From positions 1-51,417 of IMG/VR virus record IMGVR_UViG_3300032180_000008: DNA of 51,417 nt; one strand, 5' to 3'. This DNA is from a virus. The translations under genes were made by a program, and so were the position numbers. Below, in pieces: positions 1 through 7,796 of the stretch (positions within the stretch are counted from its first letter, which is position 1; each line of letters opens with the position of its first letter). The notes under the pieces are model-generated. The model did no database searches. It saw only the letters and a list, made by a program, of their open reading frames with translations, and was not told where the DNA came from.

Positions 1-1478
1 CCTGCCTCTTCGGCGACAGGACCTTCGCCCGGAATACCCTTCTCGGTCTCGGTCACTCGGGTGGCGATGCGGCCCGTGGCCTTACCCCAAATTTCGGGGT
101 CTCCACCGGCCGAGGCCAGTCCCGGGTCTCCCCAGCGCTCGCCGAACATCCGGGCCCGCATGATCTCATCCGGGTAGTCCTGCTCGGGATCGAACCCGTT
201 GGCTCGCAGCCAAGCCTTGGGCTCGAGGATGCCGGCGTTGTAGCCCACCGTGGCGGCTGCGGAGCGATCGGGCTTCGCGACCACCGGGGATTCGTCGTAC
301 CAGATGATCTGACGCTTGGCGAGGCGCGGGTCCATGCCTCCGGCGATCAGGAAGGGCTGGTAGACCGAGATGGCGAGGTTGGCGAGGATGCGCTCCACGA
401 TGGGTCTCAGATGGGGCCAGGTCATGGAGTCCACGATCCAGGCGTTCCAATGTGTCATGTCCCCGAGCCCCGTCAACAATTCGGTCGGGAGGTCGAAGTC
501 GTGGGCGAAGCGGGTGCGTAGCTCGAGGATTGCGTCCCGCACGTCCTTGGGCATGTCCTTGAACAGCGGCATCCAGCGGAGGAACTCGGGCTTGAGGAAC
601 TCGCTCTTGCCCTTCACCACCACCGGGAACCAGCGGGCAGGCGAGTTCGGAGACTTGATCGCCGTCCTGCCGGCCTGCAACAGTTCGTCCTCGAACTTCG
701 TGGGTTCCCCATCGGGGCCGACCGTGCCCTCGAGATCCAACTCGTCCGGGATCGTCAGGACGCCTCCGGAGGCGATGCGGGACTTGGCCGCAGCGATGCC
801 CGCTTGGATCAGGAGCCACAGTTCCTCGAGCGTGTCGGACTGGGCCAGCATGGGGGAGGTGGCGAAGTGCTTGAACATCGGATCCGGCGTCCACATGCGG
901 GCCAGCAGATCCCGCCCCTCCACCACGTCTATCGGTGGCACTCCCGGCTCGCGGTAGATCCGGAACCCGTTGCCCGAAGGCTGAAGCTCCTCAGTCGAGA
1001 GGATCTCGTGGGTGTTCTCGCCCGTCTCGGGATTGGGGGTGGAGAACCAAAAACATTCTCCAGGTATGGAATCGTGCAGGGTCAGGGCGGCCAGCATGGG
1101 TCCGTGACCGAGCGCCAGCCCGCTGTAGCCTGCCGAGAGGTCGTCCAGCACGCTCTGCTGGAGCGAGAACTCATCGTCCAGGGGAACCGGATCGTCTTGG
1201 GGCCTCGTGATCTCAGCCGGGAAGATGCTGATTCCCGAGATGGCATTCGCTTTGAAGACATTGGCGTAGAACACGGCTCCGATGCCCCGGAAATACTGCC
1301 AGGCAAGGTGCTGGGATGCCTGCCGGGTCCGACGCACATCCATCGCGGAGGCGGTGTTGATCGCCATCGGCGAAGCACTCGCAACGACGGTCGGGCGTCG
1401 GACGGTGGGCGTGATGGCGCGGCTGGCGGGATGGGGAACTACGAGGGTGTTGCTGGTGCGGGCGAGGGTGAGCGTCAC
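1..1478 (-). CDS. Phage portal protein (C-terminus beyond window)
   Basis: About 492 residues are visible; the reading frame is still open at base 1. The portal is the dodecameric ring at one capsid vertex through which DNA is packaged and ejected. The signature is in the second half: a segment with DLPTELLTGLGDMTHWNAW followed by a helix-rich stretch (HLRPIVERILANLAISVYQPF) and KRQIIWYDESPVVAKPDRS, as in SPP1 gp6/actinophage-type portals. The start is taken as GTG at 1478, whose GTGA overlaps the stop of the upstream gene; no ATG fits. It lies downstream of both terminase genes, the usual phage order. The family call is from memory of motifs; fold class is not certain. Confidence 0.85.
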   Translation of the reverse strand, partial: MTLTLARTSNTLVVPHPASRAITPTVRRPTVVASASPMAINTASAMDVRRTRQASQHLAWQYFRGIGAVFYANVFKANAISGISIFPAEITRPQDDPVPLDDEFSLQQSVLDDLSAGYSGLALGHGPMLAALTLHDSIPGECFWFSTPNPETGENTHEILSTEELQPSGNGFRIYREPGVPPIDVVEGRDLLARMWTPDPMFKHFATSPMLAQSDTLEELWLLIQAGIAAAKSRIASGGVLTIPDELDLEGTVGPDGEPTKFEDELLQAGRTAIKSPNSPARWFPVVVKGKSEFLKPEFLRWMPLFKDMPKDVRDAILELRTRFAHDFDLPTELLTGLGDMTHWNAWIVDSMTWPHLRPIVERILANLAISVYQPFLIAGGMDPRLAKRQIIWYDESPVVAKPDRSAAATVGYNAGILEPKAWLRANGFDPEQDYPDEIMRARMFGERWGDPGLASAGGDPEIWGKATGRIATRVTETEKGIPGEGPVAEEA

Positions 1479-1786
1479 CGGGCGAGATCGGGGGCCGATG
1501 CGACTTCGATAGCGGCCCGGTGGATGCCCGCCACGTACTCATCGTCCAGAGCAGCCGTATCGGGGTGGAGATCGCCGAAGGGGATGATGGCCCGATGCTG
1601 TGGATTGTCTCGGGAGCGCCAGATAGCCCAAGCGTCATGCACATCGCCGGGAGTCGTGTCGATCCCCTTCGTCAGCGTGAGGAGCAGGTACAGATCCAGC
1701 AGACCGGGATCCAAGCCCGGGAGTTCGGCATCCAGTCGACCCCGGGCCTCGGCGATATAGGTCATACCGATGAGTCCCAGAGCCAT
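1475..1786 (-). CDS. Conserved small phage protein, RyR-like motif
   Basis: 103 residues. The middle reads DVHDAWAIWRSRDNPQH and then IIPFGDL with a spaced acidic residue, a pattern reminiscent of the RyR domain found in small phage and bacterial proteins, but I cannot confirm this. It is soluble, with no signal peptide or membrane segment. It sits between terminase and portal, overlaps the portal start by GTGA and the preceding gene by 25 bases, so it is translated as part of the packaging operon. Function unknown. Confidence 0.8.
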   Translation of the reverse strand: MALGLIGMTYIAEARGRLDAELPGLDPGLLDLYLLLTLTKGIDTTPGDVHDAWAIWRSRDNPQHRAIIPFGDLHPDTAALDDEYVAGIHRAAIEVASAPDLAR

Positions 1787-1965
1787 GAGACTCGCTCGTT
1801 ACCGATCCAGACTTCCGGCAGGTCCACCCGGATCGGAACCACGCAGTAGTCAGAGGGCGGCACGTAGCGCATGAGGATAAGTTGCCGAGCCTCCGCTTCC
1901 GTCGCCCCGCCGAGCCGAACAAGTTCAGCGATTTCGGCTGCCTCAACCTCCGAGAACTCTCTCAT
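1762..1965 (-). CDS. Small acidic protein of packaging operon
   Basis: 67 residues, acidic N-terminal half (EFSEVEAAEIAELVRLGGATEAEARQLI) predicted helical and resembling a UBA-like or short helix-hairpin segment, then a hydrophobic beta-rich tail. Its ATG overlaps the stop of the preceding gene (ATGA at 1962-1965) and its end overlaps the next gene by 25 bases. Not recognised as a named family. Confidence 0.75.
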   Translation of the reverse strand: MREFSEVEAAEIAELVRLGGATEAEARQLILMRYVPPSDYCVVPIRVDLPEVWIGNERVSWLWDSSV

Positions 1966-2228
1966 GCCCGGCTCTGGTGCAGGACGGACGGCTTGGGCGT
2001 GCGGGCTGGCTTCCCGTCCCCGTTGCCACCTCGCGTAGCCTCAGCGACGCTCTGGTCATGGGCAGCCAGTTCGATGAGGCTGAAGAAGTCGGCGTGCATG
2101 GGCAGGAGAGCGCGTTTCTGGTCAGGGGTGAGATTGGAGAGACACTCCGGGTCCTCAGCCAACTCGGCGTGCAGGCGTAGGAGATTGGCGCAGTGGTGGG
2201 CCGTGAAGGCTGTCGGGTCCTCAGCCAC
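1962..2228 (-). CDS. Small helical protein of packaging operon
   Basis: 88 residues from GTG at 2228 (a TTG at 2243 in the same frame is an alternative start). Mostly helical, with AHHCANLLRLHAELAEDPECLSN and a Gly/Asp-rich tail. Start choice: GTG GCT GA lies at the end of the tiny upstream reading frame at 2221-2283, giving an 8-base overlap. It lies between terminase and portal. No family recognised. Confidence 0.65.
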   Translation of the reverse strand: MAEDPTAFTAHHCANLLRLHAELAEDPECLSNLTPDQKRALLPMHADFFSLIELAAHDQSVAEATRGGNGDGKPARTPKPSVLHQSRA

Positions 2229-2283
2229 AGCGACGGTCCCCAAGAGCGAGCGCCCGCTTGGGCGTGATTACAGGATCGGCCAC
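2221..2283 (-). CDS. Possible 20-residue leader peptide
   Basis: A 20-codon frame (GTG start) with a good ribosome-binding site, GGAG five bases upstream, ending inside the start of the next gene. It may exist to couple translation of the downstream gene across the 120-base gap after the large terminase. Peptide sequence is basic and unremarkable. Weak evidence: size and RBS only. Confidence 0.3.
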   Translation of the reverse strand: MADPVITPKRALALGDRRCG

Positions 2284-2363
2284 AGTGCTCTCCGGTCAGC
2301 GGGCGAGGGTTGGGAAGAGTTTACGGATGGATTCGGGCAATGTCCACAGAGTGCCATTCCGCA

Positions 2364-3932
2364 CTAGCCGCCCAGCAACGTGCCGAGGTTGGTTGACCCC
2401 TTGTGGGGGCCGAGTAGCGAGAGACAGAGTGCGTCGGCGTCGTCCGGCGAAGGCAGGCCCCGGCGCTTGAGTGATTCCTTGGACTCCACTTCGATCCGGC
2501 CTCCCAAGCGGTAATCGTAGGTGATCGAGCAGACCTGAGAACGGAGCCGTGTTCGGGTGGGAGCATCCAACTCGGACAGGTTGAGCCGGTTCTGCTCGCA
2601 TCGTTCCCGCAGGCCCCACCACAACTCATCCCGCCGACGGACGAACTTCTCCGGATCCCGTGCCCGCTCCCCGGCGTTTACATCATTGACATGGATGCCC
2701 GGGGTGAGACGGATAAAGTCCAGCACCGGGCCCCCGAGCCCCGTTGAGTCCCCGTTGACCCGCTTGCACCCGTAGCGCCGCATCCGCTCTATCGCCCACG
2801 ACCCCACCTCTACGCCGTCGAAGCCGTGGATGCGTTCAAGGTGGCGCACGACCGGGCCCTGCCTGATGGCGATGGCGCTGTCGTCCGAACCGAACCGGGC
2901 GATGTCCAATCCCGCCTGGGGCTGCTCGTTCACCGCTGCGAGCCCGCTTGCCCTCTCGGCGCGCTCGAACCACTCCAGCAAGACCACATGCTTGGCCCCC
3001 GAGCCCTCCACGAACTGGCCCAGCACCTTCGTCTTCCACAGCGGGCCCGCCTTGGCTGGATCCCCGTCCCCGTCCGACCAATCCCCACCCGTCTGGCGCA
3101 TCTCCTCCACCCAGCGGTTCGTGACCAGGTTGGGCATCACGTCGTCCCGTCCCGCCACGAGGTTCGGCGTGTCGAAGGCCGAGATGGTGACGTGGTGCCA
3201 GAGAGCCGAGCGAGCGGCACGCTCGAAACCTCCCCCGATGCCCGACGGGTCGGGGTTGCCGATGGCGAGCACTGCCACATCCGCCGATGTCAACTGGCCT
3301 TCCATGATGTCCCACAGAGGCTCGGGGATACCCTCCGCTTCGTCCAGCACGAGCAGGACTCTCCCCCCATGCCAGCCGGAGAACATGTTCGGATCCTTCG
3401 TGCTGAATCCGAGGGCGAAGTTCGAGGGCGAGATGTTCCACTCCGCCGCCTTCGGGAGAAGTTGCCCAGGGAGCGACTCAAGCGCCCCGGTCTCATCTAC
3501 CCCCCGGAGCCGTCCCGAGAGGGCGTAGCGGCTGTGAAGCTGGCGGATCTCCCCCCAGAGTTGTTTGCGAATAGATCGGCCCACTGAGGCCGTGGTGATG
3601 GCAATGGCGTTCGGGTCCGTGCTGATCCAATGCGCCACCAACCGACCACCGAGGAACGTCTTGCCAGAGGAGAAGCAGGAGGACACCACCACCCGACGGT
3701 AGGCGAAGAGAGCATCGGCGATCTCGTCCTGCACTCGCCACAGGCGCTCTTGCAGCACTTCCCGGATCCAACGGCCGGGGGCTTCCCGGTACTCGGACCA
3801 CTTGGAGGCGTCAACCTCAGCCAGCAGCGCCCGTTCCTCGGAGCGGAGCCGCTCCAGTTCCTCAAGCTTGGCGAGCCTCTTTGCCTCCAGTGATGACGCG
3901 GAGTCTTGCAACTCTCTCGCGAGCCTGGGCAA
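2364..3932 (-). CDS. terL: Terminase large subunit
   Basis: 522 residues, normal length for TerL. It is the packaging motor: an ATPase that drives DNA into the prohead and a nuclease that cuts concatemers. Numbered from TTG at 3932: P-loop CFSSGKT at 86-92, Walker B LLVLDEAEG at 193-201, then an RNase H-like nuclease with DIARFGSDDS (343-352), NGDSTGLGG (393-401) and SPDDADAL (495-502) supplying the acidic triad. The N-terminal 40 residues are a charged coiled coil. The start is uncertain: the frame overlaps the end of the small-subunit gene by 71 bases, and a later TTG in the same frame is possible. The classical first Gly of Walker A is Cys here. Confidence 0.95.
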   Translation of the reverse strand: MPRLARELQDSASSLEAKRLAKLEELERLRSEERALLAEVDASKWSEYREAPGRWIREVLQERLWRVQDEIADALFAYRRVVVSSCFSSGKTFLGGRLVAHWISTDPNAIAITTASVGRSIRKQLWGEIRQLHSRYALSGRLRGVDETGALESLPGQLLPKAAEWNISPSNFALGFSTKDPNMFSGWHGGRVLLVLDEAEGIPEPLWDIMEGQLTSADVAVLAIGNPDPSGIGGGFERAARSALWHHVTISAFDTPNLVAGRDDVMPNLVTNRWVEEMRQTGGDWSDGDGDPAKAGPLWKTKVLGQFVEGSGAKHVVLLEWFERAERASGLAAVNEQPQAGLDIARFGSDDSAIAIRQGPVVRHLERIHGFDGVEVGSWAIERMRRYGCKRVNGDSTGLGGPVLDFIRLTPGIHVNDVNAGERARDPEKFVRRRDELWWGLRERCEQNRLNLSELDAPTRTRLRSQVCSITYDYRLGGRIEVESKESLKRRGLPSPDDADALCLSLLGPHKGSTNLGTLLGG

Positions 3933-4302
3933 GTTCCGCCTCCAGCGCCTCGTCCGTTATCTCCACCGTTCGCCGGGCAAACCTCGTCGGCCGGTCGGCA
4001 CGCATGAGTGTAATCAGGAGTTGGTCCGAGAACTTCCGCACCACCCCTACCTGCTCGCCCTTCTGGAACACCGGTTCATCCCAACCCTCTACGGCCCGCC
4101 GTCGGGCTTCGGCCTCGAGGATGTCGGCCGCTTCCTCAAGCGCCGTGTCCCACTGCTCCCGGAACTTGCTGGAGCGCCGACGGGCCTGGTAGCAAGCCTC
4201 CCGGGACACTCCGGCCTCTTGGGCAGCAAGCCGGACGTTGCCCGTGCTAGACAGAGCAGCGAGGAAATCCGGCTGCCACGCCCGCGCACGTTGGGCTGTC
4301 AA
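3862..4302 (-). CDS. terS: Terminase small subunit
   Basis: 146 residues from TTG at 4302, chosen because TTGA overlaps the stop of the upstream gene; the frame is open further up to an ATG at 4419, but that part overlaps the upstream gene. TerS recognises the packaging site and recruits TerL. Visible: an N-terminal helix-turn-helix (TGNVRLAAQEAGVSREACYQARR), an acidic-basic helix (EEAADILEAEARRRAVEGWDEPVF), then KFSDQLLITLMRADRPTRF, the typical ending of this family, and a C-terminal coiled coil. It is directly upstream of TerL. Confidence 0.88.
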   Translation of the reverse strand: MTAQRARAWQPDFLAALSSTGNVRLAAQEAGVSREACYQARRRSSKFREQWDTALEEAADILEAEARRRAVEGWDEPVFQKGEQVGVVRKFSDQLLITLMRADRPTRFARRTVEITDEALEAELAQARERVARLRVITGGKEARQA

Positions 4303-4541
4303 CTTTGTGTCAACCCCGCTGGCTCCGGCCCGTCCAGCACCCCCAGCAAGCGCCTTCCCTCCCAGCAGGGCATCCCGGGGGCACCACATCGACACCCTTC
4401 GGGCTCGAGGTCTCCCCATGCCCGGTGGGGATGCTCCTCACAGACGGTCCCGCAGCCCAAGCAAAACGGGCAAGCGACCAGGATCTCCGACAGACCATCG
4501 ACGGGACGGGTACAGCCGAACTGGTCCACGATGCTGCGCAC
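4299..4541 (-). CDS. Small Cys-rich phage protein (zinc ribbon-like)
   Basis: 80 residues from GTG at 4541. Central part holds CPFCLGCGTVCEEHPHRAW followed by CRCGAPGMPC, a cysteine/histidine arrangement I recognise as recurrent in tiny actinophage proteins next to terminase genes and likely to bind zinc. Overlaps the small terminase start by TTGA and follows the coiled-coil gene by 5 bases. Role unknown; regulation or assembly of the packaging complex is a guess. Confidence 0.75.
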   Translation of the reverse strand: MRSIVDQFGCTRPVDGLSEILVACPFCLGCGTVCEEHPHRAWGDLEPEGCRCGAPGMPCWEGRRLLGVLDGPEPAGLTQS

Positions 4542-4546
4542 TGGCC

Positions 4547-4876
4547 CTACGGGGTTGTGGGGGGCGTGGTCGGGGTCGCCGTAGCCGCTCCCTTGAGACG
4601 GGTGACCTGTGCCTCGATTGCGTCGGCGGCCGACTGGACCGCAGCCGGGTCCCCTGCGGCCACGGCGGCTTGTAGCGTCGTGACCTGACCCTCCAACGTG
4701 GTGATCTCGGTGAGTGTGGCGTCCACCTGCGCTGCGAGGTCTGCCTCTGCCTGGGTGATGTCTGCCATCTGGGCCTCCAATCGTTGGATTCTGCCTTCGT
4801 GGTCGGCGAGCACGCGGAGCATCAGAAGCTCTGAGGTCACATCCAGCCGTACCGGGATGGACTCAGATGGCTTCAT
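4547..4876 (-). CDS. Coiled-coil phage protein
   Basis: 109 residues. A long amphipathic helix from about residue 12 to 95 (heptads around RIQRLEAQMADITQAEADLAAQV), then a Thr/Pro tail. The segment with GDPAAVQSAADAIEAQV is the kind of repeat seen in phage tail-fibre-like or structural coiled coils. First gene of the leftward packaging operon; ATG at 4876. Function unknown. Confidence 0.78.
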   Translation of the reverse strand: MKPSESIPVRLDVTSELLMLRVLADHEGRIQRLEAQMADITQAEADLAAQVDATLTEITTLEGQVTTLQAAVAAGDPAAVQSAADAIEAQVTRLKGAATATPTTPPTTP

Positions 4877-5303
4877 ACGGGGAGAGTGTACGACGCTTGA
4901 GGCGGGGGGCCAATCACCGGCGTCACCGAGAGGGGCAAGTCGGGTCTGTCCCCCTCCCGGTGGCGGTTTGCCCCGGCGTGTTGCTCTCTGTTCGGGGCTT
5001 CGGCTCTACGGTGAGTGACCGTACCCTCTGGGCGGTACGAAGCCCTGACCGGACCACTGCCCGACTGCCGGTCTTTGCCGAGTGTCACCGCTTCGTCGCT
5101 CTGCCCCTCGTTGGCAATCCAAAATCGGTGACGTGAGGGTCCCCACGCGAACCCATCCCTGACCGGAACCTCTCGCTGAGGGTTGGTTGCGTGGGCACCT
5201 CAGCTACCCATCCCGGACCTCGCCGACACCTTGACCCAGCATCAAGCGCATCGGGTTGAGCGCCAACCCCATCCGCTCTCTGCCGGAGGTACGCACGTCA
5301 CCG
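4877..5303 (-). other. Non-coding stretch between packaging operon and tRNA
   Basis: No convincing gene in 427 bases. A 71-codon leftward frame (4873-5088) ends in an ATGA overlap with the coiled-coil gene, but its composition is not protein-like. The stretch should contain the packaging-operon promoter, though I see no clear -35/-10 pair and no ACAAGGTAA box. It holds the hairpin at 5143-5194 and a smaller one (GGTT/AACC arms) near 5250. A packaging (cos/pac) site next to the small terminase is plausible here but not shown. Confidence 0.5.
5143..5194 (-). repeat. Long imperfect hairpin downstream of the tRNA
   Basis: Arms at 5143-5160 and 5179-5194 pair over about 16 positions with small bulges (CCACGC closing pairs, AACC/GGTT inside). 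It lies 110 bases downstream of the tRNA on its strand, so it may end the tRNA transcript or be a structured leader of the packaging operon. Confidence 0.5.
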
Positions 5304-5377
5304 TTGCCCCGGCCGGATTTGAACCGACAAGCTTTGGCTTATGAGGCCAACGAGCTACCAGATTGCTCCACGGGACG
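5304..5377 (-). tRNA. tRNA-Met (CAU), initiator-like
   Basis: 74 bases without encoded CCA. Acceptor arm 5377-5371 pairs with 5311-5305 over six pairs while the first pair is a C-A mismatch, the hallmark of bacterial initiator tRNA. D-stem is GAGC/GCTC, giving the R11-Y24 pair also typical of initiators. Anticodon stem TTGGC/GCCAA closes the loop CTCATAA with anticodon CAT. T-loop TTCAAAT is normal. The anticodon stem lacks the full three G-C pairs of canonical initiators (29-31 are GGC). Folding was done by eye. Confidence 0.88.
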
Positions 5378-5409
5378 CCAAGGATTCTAGACCCCCAGCG
5401 AGGTTGTGT

Positions 5410-5847
5410 CTACGCTGCCGGGCGCGGGCCTAGCTCCGTGTCGGGGTCCCCTTCCTGCGCCAGCTTCCACAGGGGAGCAAGGTCGATCCAGATACCGGCC
5501 GATCCTTCCCCGATGGCGACGGTGGCGGTCCAGCGCTTCCGGCGACGGCGGATTGCCTCCCGCAGCCCCATGCGGTCCCCGGGCAATCCCGGCTCAGTGA
5601 GCTCCCGGATGCTTTGCAGCGACGCGCCCAAGCTCAGAAGCCTCCGGATCGCTAGGGCCAGCACCAGATCCTCACGGGAGTAGAGTCGCTGGCTTCCCGA
5701 GCCCTGCGCCAGAGCAACCGAGGGCTGCAAGAGTCCTGTTCGATCCCACCAGTCCAGTTGGCGGTAACTGATCCCCGAGACGCGGCAGAGTTGCGGACCA
5801 CGGTAGACGCCCGAGTGGTTCGGCTGGGAGAGAGTGCGGATGCTCAC
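5410..5847 (-). CDS. MerR-type transcriptional regulator
   Basis: 145 residues from GTG at 5847; the frame is open further upstream, but that part lies over the gene at 5919-6107 and is Arg/Gly-rich noise. A winged helix-turn-helix is visible: GISYRQLDWWDRTGLL, a wing with SGSQRLYSREDL, and helices ALAIRRLLSLGASLQSIREL. The C-terminal part is short and has no Cys cluster, so it is not a metal sensor. It could bind the TTGTNNACAA palindromes on this element, but there is no direct evidence. Confidence 0.85.
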   Translation of the reverse strand: MSIRTLSQPNHSGVYRGPQLCRVSGISYRQLDWWDRTGLLQPSVALAQGSGSQRLYSREDLVLALAIRRLLSLGASLQSIRELTEPGLPGDRMGLREAIRRRRKRWTATVAIGEGSAGIWIDLAPLWKLAQEGDPDTELGPRPAA

Positions 5848-5918
5848 GCCCTGAATCCTACCCTGTGCTAGGTAGTCCAGAATGGAACTTCCTGTGAATT
5901 CTTCCTGAACCGCTCCCA

Positions 5919-6107
5919 CTATCTCTCTGGCTCGTTCAGCGTCGCCGTCAGCCTGCGCCCCACTTCCCACGGCGGCTCCCCCATCACCACTGTCATCGGG
6001 ACGGTCCAGCGGACCTCCAGCACGGTCCCGGGCACCCAAGGAGGCTCACCCGACACCACGACCATCCTACTGGGAATCAACTTGTCTACAAAACCACTCG
6101 GAGTCAT
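5919..6107 (-). CDS. GEPPW-repeat small protein A
   Basis: 62 residues, ATG at 6107 with GGAG ten bases upstream. It contains two copies of a short unit: SGEPPWVPGTVLEV and MGEPPWEVGRRLTATL, so it looks like an internally duplicated beta-hairpin module. A paralogue lies at 11323-11517 with the same two repeats. Function unknown; I do not recognise a domain family. Position 6082-6091 inside its 5' end carries the TTGTCTACAA palindrome. Confidence 0.75.
   Translation of the reverse strand: MTPSGFVDKLIPSRMVVVSGEPPWVPGTVLEVRWTVPMTVVMGEPPWEVGRRLTATLNEPER
6082..6091. promoter_or_regulatory. TTGTNNACAA palindrome, copy 1
   Basis: TTGTCTACAA, identical over CAACTTGTCTACAAA to the site at 43341-43350. 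Here it falls in the first codons of the GEPPW gene. A regulator-binding role is inferred from the symmetry and the recurrence in control regions. Confidence 0.4.
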
Positions 6108-6171
6108 GGGGACTTATCTCCACCGCCTGGTCAATCGCCTGAGAATGGCCCGCAGCAGGTCACGGACGAAC

Positions 6172-6384
6172 TCAGCCAGCGGCATGGGCGAACAGCCAGT
6201 CCCAGAGTCTCATTCGCAACCTGAGCCTTACGTGCCAGCCGAGGGCCTTGTCGCATCGCCACTCCACCCCCGTGACGTAGCGCCGGACGAAGCCGCTGTA
6301 GGGCACCAGATCCCCCACCCTCGGAGGTGCGGGCAGGTCCACCACGGTGTCCGGGTTGCCATCCACGGCGAACACGACATTCAC
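6172..6384 (-). CDS. Small hypothetical protein
   Basis: 70 residues. Begins with a beta strand MNVVFAVDG, then PPRVGDLVPYSGFVRRYVTGVEW and a basic C-terminus, looking like a small beta-barrel fold. ATG overlaps the preceding stop (ATGA). Part of a run of tiny coupled genes; no family recognised. Confidence 0.7.
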   Translation of the reverse strand: MNVVFAVDGNPDTVVDLPAPPRVGDLVPYSGFVRRYVTGVEWRCDKALGWHVRLRLRMRLWDWLFAHAAG

Positions 6385-6617
6385 TGCTCTCTCACCGAGG
6401 CGAGGAACGCCTCCACGGTCCGGGACACCAGAATGTCAGACTCCCACCAGACGATGTGGAGCACCGCTTTGTCGCAGCAGGTCTGACACCTCACGGTCAA
6501 GGTGAAAGTCCACCCACGCCCGTCCTCTATCAGAGTGACCACATGGTCTGCGGGGTGCAGGTTCGCGTGGTCACGGGGGCACCGGTACTCCACGACGATC
6601 CCCCCGAGGTCGTTCAC
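6381..6617 (-). CDS. Small Cys-containing protein
   Basis: 78 residues from GTG at 6617, whose GTGA overlaps the stop of the holin-like gene; the longer open frame upstream is discarded because it would lie over that gene. Contains YRCPRDHANLHPADHVVTL and TLTVRCQTCC, four cysteines plus histidines that could form a zinc site. Function unknown. Confidence 0.7.
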   Translation of the reverse strand: MNDLGGIVVEYRCPRDHANLHPADHVVTLIEDGRGWTFTLTVRCQTCCDKAVLHIVWWESDILVSRTVEAFLASVREQ

Positions 6618-6823
6618 GACGACTTGAGGTAGCCACCGGCCACGGGGAGCAGCGGGCCCGTCACGGCGAGGATCCCGGCCTTGAGCGTCAGGCCCCCGCT
6701 GGCCCACAGCCCCGCAAGGCTCAGGACGATGAACACGCCCGCCACCATCGCCGCCGCCTTGATCTTCGGGTGAAGAACAGTCAGGGGCAGAGAGGTGGGG
6801 GCAGGCGGTTCCGGGGCGCTCAC
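6614..6823 (-). CDS. Holin-like small membrane protein
   Basis: 69 residues: a Pro-rich N-terminus, HPKIKAAAMVAGV leading into a first membrane helix (about 23-43), a short turn, and a second helix (48-66) ending in GGYLKSS. The pattern HPK...two helices...GYL matches small actinophage holins, which form membrane lesions for lysis. No endolysin is seen beside it in the window, so a different membrane role cannot be excluded. Confidence 0.65.
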   Translation of the reverse strand: MSAPEPPAPTSLPLTVLHPKIKAAAMVAGVFIVLSLAGLWASGGLTLKAGILAVTGPLLPVAGGYLKSS

Positions 6824-7170
6824 GTCCCGGACTGCCCCGGGATCACATTCTTGATGCCTTCGGTCACGCCGCTGACAATCCCTCCAAGTTGAGAGGCGAG
6901 ACTCGGGGCCGGGGAGCCGACAGGCTGAGCCGCTGGCAGAGCGGGAGGCAGAGTCACTGGCACAGAGGTAGGCACTGACGCCTGAGCGGCTAGGGCGGTG
7001 ACTGTGGCGGTGTGACCCGTCAGAGCCTTCACCTCGCCGAGCGTGGCCCTTCCGTCGTTAACGTCCTTGCTCACGACCGCCAGCGTCGCCTTCAAGTCAC
7101 TCATGAGCGCCGGGAGCAGCCTCAGAATCGCTAGAACCTCGTCCAGCTTGGCGTGCAACTTCTTGAACAT
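6820..7170 (-). CDS. Small helical protein with Pro-rich linker
   Basis: 116 residues. N-terminal amphipathic helix (FKKLHAKLDEVLAILRLLPALMSDLKATL), a Ser/Pro/Val linker (about 70-95) and a short hydrophobic C-terminal helix. GGAG ribosome-binding site before ATG at 7170; overlaps the holin-like gene by 4 bases. Related in layout to the three helical genes upstream (7783-8475). Function unknown. Confidence 0.7.
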   Translation of the reverse strand: MFKKLHAKLDEVLAILRLLPALMSDLKATLAVVSKDVNDGRATLGEVKALTGHTATVTALAAQASVPTSVPVTLPPALPAAQPVGSPAPSLASQLGGIVSGVTEGIKNVIPGQSGT

Positions 7171-7181
7171 GAATGCTCCTT

Positions 7182-7319
7182 TCAGCCGAAGATGCTACGT
7201 CCGATAAGTTGCACAATCGCACCGCCGATCTGAAGCATCTCCGACAGAGGCCCTCCAATCGCAGCAGGGAAGATGGCCTTGCCCCCCGCAGCGAGGATGT
7301 CCAGCAGTCCTGCGATCAT
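7182..7319 (-). CDS. 45-residue hydrophobic peptide
   Basis: ATG at 7319 with a strong GAAAGGAG eight bases upstream. The peptide (MIAGLLDILAAGGKAIFPA, then GGPLSEMLQIGGAIVQLIG) is hydrophobic and glycine-rich, like a small membrane-associated or toxin-like peptide. Twelve bases separate it from the next gene, so it belongs to the operon. Confidence 0.65.
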   Translation of the reverse strand: MIAGLLDILAAGGKAIFPAAIGGPLSEMLQIGGAIVQLIGRSIFG

Positions 7320-7337
7320 GTGGGACTCTCCTTTCGG

Positions 7338-7796
7338 CTACTTGGCCTGCGGCACGAACTTGGAGCAGTCCTGTTGAGCATAGGCGGTAGCGACCCGGGC
7401 GCGTAGGCCGGCGATCACGGCGTCACGGGCGGCTGCCTGTTGCGGGCTTACCGGGCGCAGGGGAACGGAGTTCAGTGCGAAGGTCCACAGGTCTGTGGTG
7501 GTCTGGCGGGCCTTGTTGCTCTGGTCGCAGTTGTCCTTGGCGTTGACCGCGTTGCGCTGGGCCACCGTTGCTGCCTGCCTCGCTACCTGCGCCGTGTGGC
7601 GGGCATCGAGGGCCACGTAGATCAAGACGGCACTGATGACCACCAGAACCACGATGATGGCCCACTGGCCACGGATGAGCGAGCGGCTTCGCTGGCCGAA
7701 GTCCCGGATCTCCTGGGTCTCGGCACGCAGGCCCTTGATCTCCGCCGTGAGGCTATTGACCGACTCCGTAAGAACAGTCAGTTCAGACTGTGCCAT
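7338..7796 (-). CDS. Single-pass membrane protein with coiled coil
   Basis: 152 residues. A cytoplasmic coiled coil (about 5-33, LTVLTESVNSLTAEIKGLRAE), one membrane helix at about 45-63, and a mostly helical outer part with two cysteines far apart (DNCDQSNK and QQDCSKF) that could pair outside the membrane. Inside-out arrangement is inferred from RSRSLIRG before the helix. Function unknown; spanin-like or anchor roles are possible. Confidence 0.75.
   Translation of the reverse strand: MAQSELTVLTESVNSLTAEIKGLRAETQEIRDFGQRSRSLIRGQWAIIVVLVVISAVLIYVALDARHTAQVARQAATVAQRNAVNAKDNCDQSNKARQTTTDLWTFALNSVPLRPVSPQQAAARDAVIAGLRARVATAYAQQDCSKFVPQAK

Noticed and set aside
166-894. 242-codon leftward frame at the left end
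   Set aside because: His/Arg/Pro-rich shadow; the portal frame covers the same bases with a recognisable sequence.
4873-5088. 71-codon leftward frame ending in an ATGA overlap
   Set aside because: Pro/Arg/Gly-rich, no RBS, no recognisable structure; the overlap may be chance.
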